A stretch of DNA of 64,000 nucleotides from Burkholderia pyrrocinia (GCF_022809715.1 NZ_CP094459.1:1612001-1676000), one strand, 5' to 3'; positions 45,995 to 54,964 are shown, counted from the stretch's first letter. Translations and numbers: made by a program. Notes: generated from the letters alone by a model not told the origin.

Positions 45995-48121
45995 ATGCCC
46001 AGGCAATCCGACCTGCGCTTTACCTTCACCGCCGGCGACGAATCGTTCGAAGTGGTGGAGTTCACTTTGCACGAAGGCCTGTCAGAGACCTTCCTGTTGC
46101 AGGTGGAACTGGCCAGTGCCAACGCCGCCATCGACTTTGGTCAGGTGCTCGATCACAACGGCTTGCTCACGATCTGGCAGGGCGACGCGCCCGTGCGTTA
46201 CGTGCACGGCGCAGTGTCGAGCTTCGTGCAAAGCGACACGGGGTTTCGACGCACCCGCTATTCGGCCGTGGTCGAGCCGCGCCTGGCGCGCCTGAAGCTG
46301 TCGTCGGATTGGCGCATCTTCCAGACGTTGAGCGTGCCTGACATAGCGACGGCCGTGCTCAAGGCGCACAACCAGACGCTGGACTACGAGCAGCGCATCA
46401 CCGCCGAGCACCTTGCGCGCGAGTACTGCGTGCAGGCGGGCGACACCGATTACGACTTCATCGAGCGCATCCTGCGTGAGGAAGGTTTTTTCTACGCCTT
46501 CCAGCACAAGGCCGACGGTCACCGGCTGATCCACTGCGACCGCCTGTTTATCTACGGCCGGCAGCAGGGCGAGCCGGTGCGGTACAACCCGACGCCCGGC
46601 GGCGACCAGCCGCAGCCCAGCCTGCGCACCTTCGCCTATACCGAGAATGTACGCACCGCGCGTCAGGTGCAGCGCGACTACACGTTCAAGAGCCCACGCT
46701 TTCCGCACGAATACCCGCGTGAGGGCACGGATCTCGATCACCAAGGCCGCAGCTACGCGCGCTACGACTACCCGGGCCGCTACAAGCATGAAGCCAGCGG
46801 CAAGGCGTTCACGCAGGACCGCTTGCGCGGTCACCGCCGCGATGCGCGCATCGCGACGGTCGGCGGCGACGATGCGCGCCTGCAACCGGGCATCGCGTTC
46901 GACCTCACCGGCCACCCGCGCGACGACATGAATCGCGGCTGGCGCCCGGTCAGTCTCGTCCATCACGGCAAGCAGTACACGAGCCAGGCGGAGGAGGGGG
47001 CTGACGCTCAGCAAGGCACGCACTACCGCTACGAGGCGGTGCTGGTGCCCGACGACGCCGAATGGCGCGCCGAGCCGCTGCCGCGCCCGCGCATCGACGG
47101 CCCGCAGCCGGCGACGGTGGTAGGCCCGGAAGGCGAAGAGATCTACACCGACGAGTATGGCCGAGTAAAGGTGCAGTTCCCGTGGGATCGCGAGGGCAAG
47201 CACGACGAGCACAGCTCGTGCTGGATCCAGGTCGCGCAGAACTGGGCCGGCGCCACGTGGGGACATATGGCGATCCCGCGCATCGGCCAAGAAGTGATCG
47301 TGAGCAACCTCGATGGCGATCCGGACCAGCCGATCATCATCGGGCGGGCGTACAACCGCTTGCAATTGCCGCCGTACGAACTGCCGCGGCACAAGACGCG
47401 GATGACGATCAAGAGCCAGACCCACAAGGGCGAGGGCTACAACGAACTGCGCTTCGAGGACGAGAAGGATCAGGAGGAAATCTACGTCCACGCGCAGAAA
47501 GATCAGAACATCCACGTCAACCACGACGAAACCACCTTCGTGGGCAACGACCGCGGCGAGCAGGTGGAGCACGACGAAACGATTGCCATCGGTAACGATC
47601 GCAAAGAAACCGTGGGTCACGACGAGCAGGTCACCATTGGCCAGGACCGTCGCCACGACATCGGGCAGGACGATTTCCTGACCATTGGTCGCAATCACAC
47701 CATCCGTACGGCGAAAGACCGCACGGAGGAAGTCGGCAACCATCGTCGTGACAAGACCGCCGCCAATCACACGGTCGATATTGGTGGGCATCTGGAACAG
47801 CGCGTGCAGGGGCATGCGGAGCTGGAGGCCGGTCAAGCCATCCGGCATCGCACCAAGGTCTATGAAATCCATGCTGCTGAAGTACTGGAAGTCAAAGGCC
47901 CCGGTGGCACCGTGCGCATCGATGGCGGCGGCATCACGCTGGATGCGGTGGCGATTCGCGTGAAGGGACCGATGACCCAGCAGAGCGGGGGAGCGAGCAA
48001 TCCCTTTGGCATCACGGGCGCCCCGGCCTCCGGCAAGCCGCTCGATCGTCTGTGCGGCCGCCGCCCGGATGGCACTTGCCCGCTGGCAGATTGCACCTGC
48101 TTGGGGGGGCGAGCGAAATGA
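45995..48121 (+). CDS. vgrG: VgrG (TssI), cargo-adaptor type
   Basis: 708 aa spike protein. Residues ~1-600 are nearly the same as the first vgrG (19383-23570). It diverges near residue 600 and ends with a short tail holding a Cys cluster (LCGRRPDGTCPLADCTCL). No toxin domain is fused; instead it is followed by DUF4123 and VasX-like genes, the standard layout for an effector loaded through an adaptor. Its stop overlaps the adaptor start (ATGA). Confidence 0.94.
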   Translation: MPRQSDLRFTFTAGDESFEVVEFTLHEGLSETFLLQVELASANAAIDFGQVLDHNGLLTIWQGDAPVRYVHGAVSSFVQSDTGFRRTRYSAVVEPRLARLKLSSDWRIFQTLSVPDIATAVLKAHNQTLDYEQRITAEHLAREYCVQAGDTDYDFIERILREEGFFYAFQHKADGHRLIHCDRLFIYGRQQGEPVRYNPTPGGDQPQPSLRTFAYTENVRTARQVQRDYTFKSPRFPHEYPREGTDLDHQGRSYARYDYPGRYKHEASGKAFTQDRLRGHRRDARIATVGGDDARLQPGIAFDLTGHPRDDMNRGWRPVSLVHHGKQYTSQAEEGADAQQGTHYRYEAVLVPDDAEWRAEPLPRPRIDGPQPATVVGPEGEEIYTDEYGRVKVQFPWDREGKHDEHSSCWIQVAQNWAGATWGHMAIPRIGQEVIVSNLDGDPDQPIIIGRAYNRLQLPPYELPRHKTRMTIKSQTHKGEGYNELRFEDEKDQEEIYVHAQKDQNIHVNHDETTFVGNDRGEQVEHDETIAIGNDRKETVGHDEQVTIGQDRRHDIGQDDFLTIGRNHTIRTAKDRTEEVGNHRRDKTAANHTVDIGGHLEQRVQGHAELEAGQAIRHRTKVYEIHAAEVLEVKGPGGTVRIDGGGITLDAVAIRVKGPMTQQSGGASNPFGITGAPASGKPLDRLCGRRPDGTCPLADCTCLGGRAK
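46010..47793 (+). repeat. vgrG long direct repeat, copy B
   Basis: Gap-free match to 19404-21187, same orientation, offset 26606 bp. See the vgrG entries for the content. Confidence 0.85.
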
Positions 48122-49068
48122 TCGATACACCGGTGTCGCCGCTGCTCACATGGCAGCGCCAGAACCTTCCCGCGGACGCGCTACCCGACAGCCCCTTCCG
48201 CCATCTTCTGCTGATGACCGTGCCCTTGCAGAACTCGGTCTACCGCCCGCCCCCGCAGGAAGGGGAGTGGCAGCCTGCCTATGCGCCCGGTGTACTGGAT
48301 CTGGTCCAGGCGTGGGACCCGTTTCCGCATCGCGCCTGGCTCTGGCAGCGCGGTCCGCTCGACGACATCTACGACCAAGGCCCCCTGTTGGTGGACGCCA
48401 CCGCCCAGCCCGCGCTGATGCAGCACGCGCTTGTGGAATGGGTGCCCATTGGCTGTGCCGTCGTGATCGGCGCCGAGGTCGACCTGGACACGCTTGCCGC
48501 CCATCTCAGCAGCCTCGTGCAAATCGCCTTGCCGGACGAGAGCCGGGCCCATCTCGACATCCAGCCTCACCACCTCGTCGAGTGGCTCGATGCCCTCGAC
48601 GAGGATCAGCGCAACGTATGGCTCGGTCCCATGAACAGCCTGCTATGGCGTACCCACTGGGGACCGGTCCAGGCGTGGATGCGTCTGGACCGCGCGGCCA
48701 CGCCCAGCCGTGACGGCACCGTCGCGTCGTTCACTCTGCGGCCGCACGAATGGACCCGCTTCGACGCCAACACGCGCGAGCACTTCCTGCTCAGCCGTAG
48801 CTACGACGTCCAGGCGCTGCCGCAACACACGCGTCGTTCCCTCGACGACATCCGGCAGTGGGTGGCCCAACTGCTGCAGGTCGCTGCCCAGCTCTACATC
48901 AGCGACGACGACGTGGCGACACGCTACGTCGACCTGGTGGCCCGTCATCCTTGGTTGCTCCAAGACGGGCAAGCCGTCGCCATCCTCAACGACCTCACCG
49001 AATCCCCGCAGGCGCGGATGCGCCAGCTCGCCGCCTTGGCGGACACCAAGGAGTCTTCCCATGACTAA
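48118..49068 (+). CDS. DUF4123 T6SS effector-loading adaptor (Tap/Tec)
   Basis: 316 aa from MIDTPVSPLL. The first ~130 residues fit DUF4123 (HLLLMTVPLQNSVYRP, LLVDATAQPALMQHALVEW). These adaptors bind a specific effector and place it on the VgrG tip. The gene sits between its cognate vgrG and the VasX-like effector, overlapping both (4 and 8 bp). The open frame upstream is inside vgrG and not used. Confidence 0.85.
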   Translation: MIDTPVSPLLTWQRQNLPADALPDSPFRHLLLMTVPLQNSVYRPPPQEGEWQPAYAPGVLDLVQAWDPFPHRAWLWQRGPLDDIYDQGPLLVDATAQPALMQHALVEWVPIGCAVVIGAEVDLDTLAAHLSSLVQIALPDESRAHLDIQPHHLVEWLDALDEDQRNVWLGPMNSLLWRTHWGPVQAWMRLDRAATPSRDGTVASFTLRPHEWTRFDANTREHFLLSRSYDVQALPQHTRRSLDDIRQWVAQLLQVAAQLYISDDDVATRYVDLVARHPWLLQDGQAVAILNDLTESPQARMRQLAALADTKESSHD

Positions 49069-52060
49069 GCCCACCGCCGGCGGCTCGTCCTCGGCCCCTT
49101 CGTGCAGCTCGCGCGTGCCCATCCTGCCGATCCGCTACGCCATCGTGCCGCGCGACGACAAGGCATCGCTCTACCGCTATGCCGACGCTGGCTTCAAACT
49201 GGAAAAGAGCTTCAAGGCGCTCAAGCGCTCGGCCTACACCTTGCGTGCCCTGCGGCCGGGCTACGTCTACGTGTTCATGAAAGGGGCGAAGGGCGAACAA
49301 CTGGTCATCCACGAATACGATGGCGAAGGGCGCTACAAGGAACTCAAGTACGGCAGCCTCGAGCAATACCACCGCAAGGACCGCTACAAAACCGGAAACA
49401 GCATGGGCTGGGTCTGGGCCGACACCTGCCCGGACACCGCCAAGGAAGTCTGGATCGGCTATAGCCCGCACCTGTGGACCAACGCCATGACCACCCGGAT
49501 CACGTCCGACCCGGCCGTGCGCCAGCGCCACATGCGCCGGCTCGACATGGCCGAGCTGACCTCCGGTGAAAAGGCACCGTCCAGCCAGCCGCACGTGCTG
49601 CCCGCCAGCGCCCTGAGCAAGTGGGTCGAAGACTGCAAGCCCAAGGGTCAGCGCATCGCCCTGAGCTGGAGCAGCTACGCCAGCAAGGACGACCTGCCCA
49701 TCAGCACCTTCCTGGCTCAAGGTCAGCACTATCGCTTCACGCAGCCGCGCGTGCCCGTGGTGGTCGTTCTCAACGACGCCGAAGGCATCAGCCTGGACCT
49801 CGGCCTGTCGGTCGCTGCCTATCAGCATCAACTGCGCGACATCCTGCCGACGCAGCAGGGCCAGGCCGCCGCGGGCGAAGGCAAGGACCAGCCCCAAGCG
49901 CCCAGTGTGCCCGCTTGCTTCCGCCTGGATGTGGAAAAACTCAGCACCCAAAGCAAGGACTACCACCACAAGAACCTGGTCGCCGCGGTGCTGGAGCAAA
50001 CGCTGCGAAGCATGTACCCCGCCAACCAGCCCAAGCCGGACGACTTGGTCAAGCTGCGCAATGAGCATCAAAGCAAGCAGGTGGGGGGCAAACGCCGGGC
50101 GACGCCCTCCGAGCTGCGTTACCAAGTGCTCACTGATAAGGGGGTGTCGCCCATTGGTAACCGCCTGGGCGATCGCATCGATACCACCAAATACCACCAG
50201 TTCCTGGCCGAACGCGATCAACGCGAAGCGCTACTGCGCACCCACCTGCGCACCGCGCTCCAGGCCTGCACCGACCACGACCAATGGCTGGCCACCGCCG
50301 AATCCCGCCATCGCGACGAGCCCGCAAGTCTGGCGGCTGCCCTGGCCGCCTATGACCGCGACGAGCAGTCGTCTGCCCGGGGCCTGGAAATGACCCTGGC
50401 CCTGATGATCCATCCCATGAGCCAGGCCCTGCCAGGCACGGACGACGAGGACGCGCGCTTCCAACGGCTGAGCGCCTGGCTGGACCAGCCCGACAGTCCG
50501 CTCTATCTCGCGCTCGCCCCGTACAACCCGTTCAAGCAGAAAGCCGATGCGGTCGGCGTGCTACTGGGCGCCGCCGACGGCGTCATCGAGGGTCTGGCCG
50601 GGCGCTTCCCGGCCGCCGCCGGCATCACCGATCTCACCGCCGAAGCGGTGTCCACCGTGACGCTCAAGCGCCTGCAGGGCAAGACCCGCTGGGACGCCAG
50701 CCGCAACCTGCGTCAGCAGGTGCTCGCCGCCGCTGCCGAAGCCAATGCAGAGAAGGCCTTGGGCCTGCTAGGCGCACGCTACGGCGTTACTAACACCAAG
50801 TCGATCACCGACCCCCTCAGCCAAGAGGTGGACAAGTTCCTGAAGTCCGGCATGGCGGACTTCGAGGAGATCAAGCGCGTGCGTGTCAGCGGTAGCCGCA
50901 CTGTCACCGTCGAAGCGACGTTGATCAAGCGGGTACGCCCAAATATCGCTGCGCTGGCGACCACCACCGGTGGCGGCGGGCTGAACGTCGCCATGCTCTA
51001 TTTCAATGTCGTCGCCCTCAAGAGCGCTTACGCCAGCCTTTGCAGCGATCGGTCCTTCGAGAACGCGGCGGGCTTCGCCTCTGCCATCTTGGGCGTGACT
51101 GGAGCGTTGGTGGCAACGGGCGCCAGCGCGCGCTCCGCCTACAAGATCCTCGTATTGCGCTATACCGCCAACGCGCCTGGTATGGCGTTCGGTAACGGCG
51201 TGATGAGTTTTATTACCGGCAATCTGTTCAGTCGGTTGTTGGGGTATCCGACGATGTTGGCGGGGTTTGCATCTGATGTAGCTAAGGTTCAAAGGCAATC
51301 CGAGAACGGGGACGACATAGCAGCTGCCTATACTGCAGGAGGTGGATTGCTGGTCATGCTTGGCAGCGCTGCGATTTTGGAAGGCGGCTTGGCCATTGCA
51401 GGTCCGACAGCCGTGGTTCCGATAGCCGGCTGGGCTGCCGCCGCGATTGTGCTTGTGGGGGCAGGTGTTCTTGCTGGCGGGGTTTGGCTCCACTCCCAGG
51501 CAGCGGCCCGCATCCATAGCCCAATCGAACTCTGGGCGGCACGCGGCATCTTTGGCAAGCGCCAGAACGATGGCGAAAAACGCGATGGCATCAAGCTGGA
51601 CACCAACGGAAAACTGCCACCGTTTCCCGGCGTCCACGAAGAAATCAAGGCCTGGTACGCCGCCTATTACGCCCCTGTGCTGCTGACCAAGAAAGACGCC
51701 GAGACCATCGGGCTCAAAGGCATCGACAGCACCTGGCACCGCAACCTGTTGGCTTGGTCGAACCCGGATTGGGGCAAGATCGTTTCAAACGAGGTATCGA
51801 TGCCCTCGACCACAGTGGAATTTGCGGTCCTGCTGCGCGGCTATGTCATGGGGCAAAGCCATTGGTCCGATATGTTGGAGCAAGGCACCATCTGCGTTGT
51901 TGGTAACCCCACCTGCTATGACACACGCAGCGGCTTGGTCCTCCATTTCAAGAAGGAAGTCACGGAGGTCTACCGGATGGCTTTGCGCATCTACTACAAG
52001 CCCAATCAGGGCCTGGATGAAAGCGCGCAGGCCACCGAGTATTTTCAATTGGAGCGTTGA
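49061..52060 (+). CDS. VasX-like pore-forming T6SS effector
   Basis: 999 aa from MTKPTAGGSSS. The N-terminus (SSRVPILPIRYAIVPRDD, LRALRPGYVYVFM) matches the VasX N-terminal region (BTH_I2691-type effectors). The middle is soluble. Residues ~630-820 carry several glycine-rich hydrophobic segments (NVAMLYFNVVALKSA, AGFASAILGVTGALVATGAS, GWAAAAIVLVGAGVLAGGVW), as in colicin-like pore formers. Expected to insert into and depolarise the inner membrane of target cells. The next gene encodes a membrane protein as candidate immunity. Confidence 0.85.
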   Translation: MTKPTAGGSSSAPSCSSRVPILPIRYAIVPRDDKASLYRYADAGFKLEKSFKALKRSAYTLRALRPGYVYVFMKGAKGEQLVIHEYDGEGRYKELKYGSLEQYHRKDRYKTGNSMGWVWADTCPDTAKEVWIGYSPHLWTNAMTTRITSDPAVRQRHMRRLDMAELTSGEKAPSSQPHVLPASALSKWVEDCKPKGQRIALSWSSYASKDDLPISTFLAQGQHYRFTQPRVPVVVVLNDAEGISLDLGLSVAAYQHQLRDILPTQQGQAAAGEGKDQPQAPSVPACFRLDVEKLSTQSKDYHHKNLVAAVLEQTLRSMYPANQPKPDDLVKLRNEHQSKQVGGKRRATPSELRYQVLTDKGVSPIGNRLGDRIDTTKYHQFLAERDQREALLRTHLRTALQACTDHDQWLATAESRHRDEPASLAAALAAYDRDEQSSARGLEMTLALMIHPMSQALPGTDDEDARFQRLSAWLDQPDSPLYLALAPYNPFKQKADAVGVLLGAADGVIEGLAGRFPAAAGITDLTAEAVSTVTLKRLQGKTRWDASRNLRQQVLAAAAEANAEKALGLLGARYGVTNTKSITDPLSQEVDKFLKSGMADFEEIKRVRVSGSRTVTVEATLIKRVRPNIAALATTTGGGGLNVAMLYFNVVALKSAYASLCSDRSFENAAGFASAILGVTGALVATGASARSAYKILVLRYTANAPGMAFGNGVMSFITGNLFSRLLGYPTMLAGFASDVAKVQRQSENGDDIAAAYTAGGGLLVMLGSAAILEGGLAIAGPTAVVPIAGWAAAAIVLVGAGVLAGGVWLHSQAAARIHSPIELWAARGIFGKRQNDGEKRDGIKLDTNGKLPPFPGVHEEIKAWYAAYYAPVLLTKKDAETIGLKGIDSTWHRNLLAWSNPDWGKIVSNEVSMPSTTVEFAVLLRGYVMGQSHWSDMLEQGTICVVGNPTCYDTRSGLVLHFKKEVTEVYRMALRIYYKPNQGLDESAQATEYFQLER

Positions 52061-52064
52061 AAAA

Positions 52065-52961
52065 ATGGTAATGGCATGGAGATTTTCCCGACAAACGCGA
52101 ACCGGTGTGGCACCAGCCATCCGTGATCAGATGGTCAGCATTGATCGGGACGTTCTCTGCCTACGGAATCCGTGGGTGGCGGATTCGGTATTTATGGGAA
52201 AAATGTATGCATCCCTTAACATCCCAATGTTTTGGTATTTGTGCTGGGTGCTAATTGGGCGAGAAAGGTATGGAATACTTTTCTGGACACTTCTGGCTTG
52301 CGTCATCGTGTTCGGTTTATTTGCGATCGCAATCTCCGGCTATCGCATCTTCTTCATCAAGCGCCTATCCAACTTCTACTTCAACCGCAAGACGGGCAAG
52401 GTCTACTACCAGCGCAACAAGACCCTGATCGCGTTCGACTGGGCACAAACCGAAGGCGCCGAATTCGTGCGCAACGAGTTCGGTGGCCGGTCCTTCAGCA
52501 CGAATTTCGCATTGGCTTTCGGACCACGGCCGACGCCCGGTGATGAGAAGGATCGCACCGTCCTATGGGTCGACAGCAATGCACCCAACGACCCCGACCC
52601 GCGCTACATCGCCCAGGTGTGGGAATACATCTGCCAGTTCATGGAGAAGGGCTCTGATCAGCTACCACCGCCGGGCGAGCCCAACTGGTGGTACGTGCCG
52701 CTGCACCGCATCTGCCTGACCCCGGCCGAAGCCTGGCGCCACTACGCGCCATGGCGCACCGGTGAACCGGGTGAGCGGCAGGGCAAGAAGAATTGGCTGT
52801 TGCCGATGTGGCTGATCCTGTTCCCGTACAACCTGTTCTCCGCCCTGTGCTGGTACGTGGTGTGCCGCGTGTTCAACGTGCGCAGCGCACCGCCGCCCGC
52901 GGAAGCCTTGGAGGGCGTGTCTTCCGCGGGCAACGCAGGCTTCAGCACGCGATTCCATTAA
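52065..52961 (+). CDS. DUF6708-type membrane protein, immunity to the VasX-like effector
   Basis: 298 aa. Two adjacent membrane helices near residues 45-95 (MFWYLCWVLIGRERYGILFW, then LACVIVFGLFAIAISG) precede a cytosolic domain (FNRKTGKVYYQRNKTLIAFD). A further hydrophobic segment lies near the C-terminus (LPMWLILFPYNLFSALCWYV). Start 52065 has GGAG ~10 nt upstream. Position directly after a pore-forming effector and inner-membrane placement fit an immunity protein like TsiV2; the DUF6708 label is from memory. Confidence 0.75.
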   Translation: MVMAWRFSRQTRTGVAPAIRDQMVSIDRDVLCLRNPWVADSVFMGKMYASLNIPMFWYLCWVLIGRERYGILFWTLLACVIVFGLFAIAISGYRIFFIKRLSNFYFNRKTGKVYYQRNKTLIAFDWAQTEGAEFVRNEFGGRSFSTNFALAFGPRPTPGDEKDRTVLWVDSNAPNDPDPRYIAQVWEYICQFMEKGSDQLPPPGEPNWWYVPLHRICLTPAEAWRHYAPWRTGEPGERQGKKNWLLPMWLILFPYNLFSALCWYVVCRVFNVRSAPPPAEALEGVSSAGNAGFSTRFH

Positions 52962-53772
52962 GAACGGGGTCAGGTTTACTTCTGACGAGGTGGTCGATGA
53001 GAGGGACGAATGCCGGCAAAGCGTTGGGTCTTGGCTTCGACCATGGCCTTGAATGCGTCGTTTCCCAAAGCATGCTGCTGTTGAAGATAGGCGCGGATGG
53101 CAAGCACGTCATCATCGGACAGGGCTTCGTGCAGGAGCGCTCGATACGCGGCGCCGCGCTCGGCTGTCGTGAAGCCCAAGGCCGCTTCGGCAGGATGCGG
53201 CGTCAGCAACGGATCGTAGTGAAGTCCTACGTGGGCGGCGGCGCTGGACCAGGAGTAAGCCGCCGCGTCGTCGGTCATGCGAGCGCGGACAGGATTGAGG
53301 TCGATGTACCGATAGCAGCGCAGGACATAGCTTTCGCTGTCGACCAGGCAGGACTTGTATCGACCTTCCCACAACGTTCCGGAACGTCGGTGCCGAGCGT
53401 TAAATTGACCGACGTACTGGCGCCCAAGTTTTTGCATCAGTCGCGCGGTCACCCCGATATCGGGTGGTGTAAGCAAGAGGTGAACGTGATTGTCCATGAG
53501 CACGTAGGCATGAAGACGGCAACCCGTGTGCAGCAACGCGTCGCGAAGCAGATGCAGATAACGCTGCCGGTCGGCGTCATCGAGAAAGCAGGGGAGGCGA
53601 TTGTTACCTCGCTGCACAACGTGCTGAGGAATGCCGGGCAAATCGAGTCGAGGAAGTCGGGCCATGAAGCCAGTGTGGCGACACGGCCGGGCTACCGAGG
53701 TCGTCATAGGCGTGCGGATCGTGTCAGCCATCGCCCTGCCGTTACGTCGGAAGTGAACCTGCCCCCGTTCTT
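52961..53772. mobile_element. RAYT unit flanked by inverted repeats
   Basis: Left end AGAACGGGGTCAGGTTTACT at 52961-52980; right end (inverted) 53745-53772, reading AAGAACGGGGGCAGGTTCAC on the minus strand. The ends match over ~27 bp with a few changes and enclose one transposase gene. The last base of the preceding immunity stop codon is the first base of the element, and the right side interrupts a small membrane-protein frame. Confidence 0.7.
52976..53665 (-). CDS. REP-associated tyrosine transposase (RAYT)
   Basis: 229 aa from MARLPRLDLPGIPQHVVQRG. Y1 transposase fold: the HUH motif is in VLMDNHVHLLLTP (H-V-H), and YVGQFNARHRRSGTLWEGRYK and CYRYIDLNPVRARM follow; the catalytic Tyr is probably in the latter. 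This is the REP-associated branch of the IS200/IS605 family. The stop codon is supplied by the left terminal repeat. It is inserted between the immunity and PAAR genes of the T6SS. Confidence 0.9.
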   Translation of the reverse strand: MARLPRLDLPGIPQHVVQRGNNRLPCFLDDADRQRYLHLLRDALLHTGCRLHAYVLMDNHVHLLLTPPDIGVTARLMQKLGRQYVGQFNARHRRSGTLWEGRYKSCLVDSESYVLRCYRYIDLNPVRARMTDDAAAYSWSSAAAHVGLHYDPLLTPHPAEAALGFTTAERGAAYRALLHEALSDDDVLAIRAYLQQQHALGNDAFKAMVEAKTQRFAGIRPSHRPPRQK

Positions 53773-53921
53773 GGTGCGTTCTTGTAGTGCTGAGTTGCGT
53801 CGGACTCGCCATCACCGTCGTAACCATGAAGCTCGCCATGGCCTCGCTACCGGCCTTGGTGATCGGCATCTTCGGTGGTATTCGCCTGCTCGCTAGTAAG
53901 CGCGAGGAGATTCAGAAGTAG
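53773..53921 (+). pseudogene. 3' end of a small membrane protein cut by the RAYT unit
   Basis: Right of the element a frame reads LVVLSCVGLAITVVTMKLAM then ASLPALVIGIFGGIRLLASK and ends REEIQK-stop at 53921, 22 bp before PAAR. It is hydrophobic and protein-like, but its beginning lies in transposon sequence. Either the gene lost its 5' part or it starts internally (ATG at ~53825). Confidence 0.4.
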
Positions 53922-53943
53922 TCCACATCATAAGGAGCTTGAT

Positions 53944-54201
53944 ATGCGACCTGTCGTACTCGTTGGTCACCGACACAGCTGTCCCATCCACGGTGAGGGT
54001 ACCGTCGTCAGCGGCGCCGAGTCCGCCACCATCAACGGCCGAGCGGTGGCGCGCGTGGGCGACCGCATCAGTTGCGGCGCGGAGATTCAAACCGGCTCGA
54101 GTGGCTCGGAGATCGAAGGCCAGCCAGTGGCGCGCCAGGGCGACACCACCAGCCATGGCGGTACCCTGGTCGAAGGCGAGGCCGGATGGCTGGTGGAGTG
54201 A
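53944..54201 (+). CDS. PAAR-domain spike tip protein
   Basis: 85 aa. RPVVLVGHRHSCPIHGEG, VSGAESATINGRAVARVGD and QGDTTSHGG repeat the PAAR pattern with the His/Cys residues that bind the tip zinc. It sharpens the VgrG spike and can carry effectors. Start has AAGGAG ~7 nt upstream. It closes the T6SS region. No fused toxin. Confidence 0.92.
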   Translation: MRPVVLVGHRHSCPIHGEGTVVSGAESATINGRAVARVGDRISCGAEIQTGSSGSEIEGQPVARQGDTTSHGGTLVEGEAGWLVE

Positions 54202-54239
54202 CAGCAGCCGGTGAGGGCGGTCGCGGCAGGCGGCTGCCG

Positions 54240-54433
54240 TCATCGATGTCGACCGAAGATGGCTTTCGCCTCGCGAAGTGCAGGAAGCATGTAGCCAATC
54301 TCTTATCGACCGACCAGCCCGAAGGCGAGTTCGCGATCGGCGTCGCGGCCGAGCGGGGTAAAGTCGTGCAGCCCGAACCCGGCATCGACCCGACGCGGGC
54401 CGACCTCCTTGCCCATGATCGCCGCGACCTCCG
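54240..54433 (-). pseudogene. possible DUF2958-like gene remnant
   Basis: In one minus-strand frame, DFTPLGRDADRELAFGLVGR, a stop, then EIGYMLPALREAKAIFG. This recalls a DUF2958 protein (FGLCDLG..ELGYVSL), a family common on ICEs and plasmids. The similarity is short and the frame is interrupted, so this is a weak call. Confidence 0.25.
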
Positions 54434-54934
54434 TTAGAGAAGCGCCGCTGCCGCGAAAGAGAAAGGCTCTCCTTTGCCAATCACTAAGTGGTCCACGAGC
54501 TGAACATCGACGATGGCAAGCGCGTTTCGCAGCTGGCGCGTTAGCCGCTTGTCCGTAAGGCTTGGCCGCGCATAGCCGGAGGGGTGATTGTGTGCGACGA
54601 CGACGGCCACCGCGTTGTGTCGCAACGCTTGCTTCACCACCACGCGAAGGAAAACGGCGGTGGCGTTGACGGTGCCGCGAAAGAGCTGTTCGAAGGAGAT
54701 GAATCGCAGTTGGGCATCGAGATACGCGGCGGCGAAGCACTCCTCTTCCTTGCCGGCGAGTTTGAGGCGAAAGAATTGGCTCTACGCTTTCGGGTGATCG
54801 AGCGAGGCGCCTCGCTGGAACAAGCGTTTTTCCAGCCGAGCGAGGGCCAACTCGACGAGCGCATCGTCGGTGAGCTGTTCGACGCGAGCGGCCGATCCAT
54901 AGATACGCTTGGCGCGGATGGTTGGAACTGACAT
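54434..54934 (-). pseudogene. radC: RadC-like JAB-domain protein with one in-frame amber codon
   Basis: Reads MSVPTIRAKRIYGSAARVEQ at 54934 and continues to HPKA, a TAG at 54782-54784, then SQFFRLKLAGKEEECFAAAY. The C-terminal JAB/MPN motif is intact (HNHPSG...SLTD) and the frame ends at 54434. All parts are in one frame, ~165 codons, the length of ICE-borne RadC proteins. So a single nonsense change breaks it, unless the amber is suppressed or the 115-codon C-terminal part is made separately. Confidence 0.7.
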
Positions 54935-54964
54935 AGGCATCCTCCTAGGTATAGGAGGATGCCT
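54935..54964 (-). promoter_or_regulatory. hairpin that buries the radC Shine-Dalgarno sequence
   Basis: Perfect 13-bp arms (AGGCATCCTCCTA and its complement) with a 4-nt loop, immediately before the ATG at 54934. In the mRNA the AGGAGG lies in the 3' arm, so it is paired when the hairpin forms. This could be a translational switch, or a DNA operator. Confidence 0.6.

Noticed and set aside
46082..48130. 682-codon minus-strand open frame
   Set aside because: Antisense to vgrG; the repetitive spike sequence gives long false frames on both strands.
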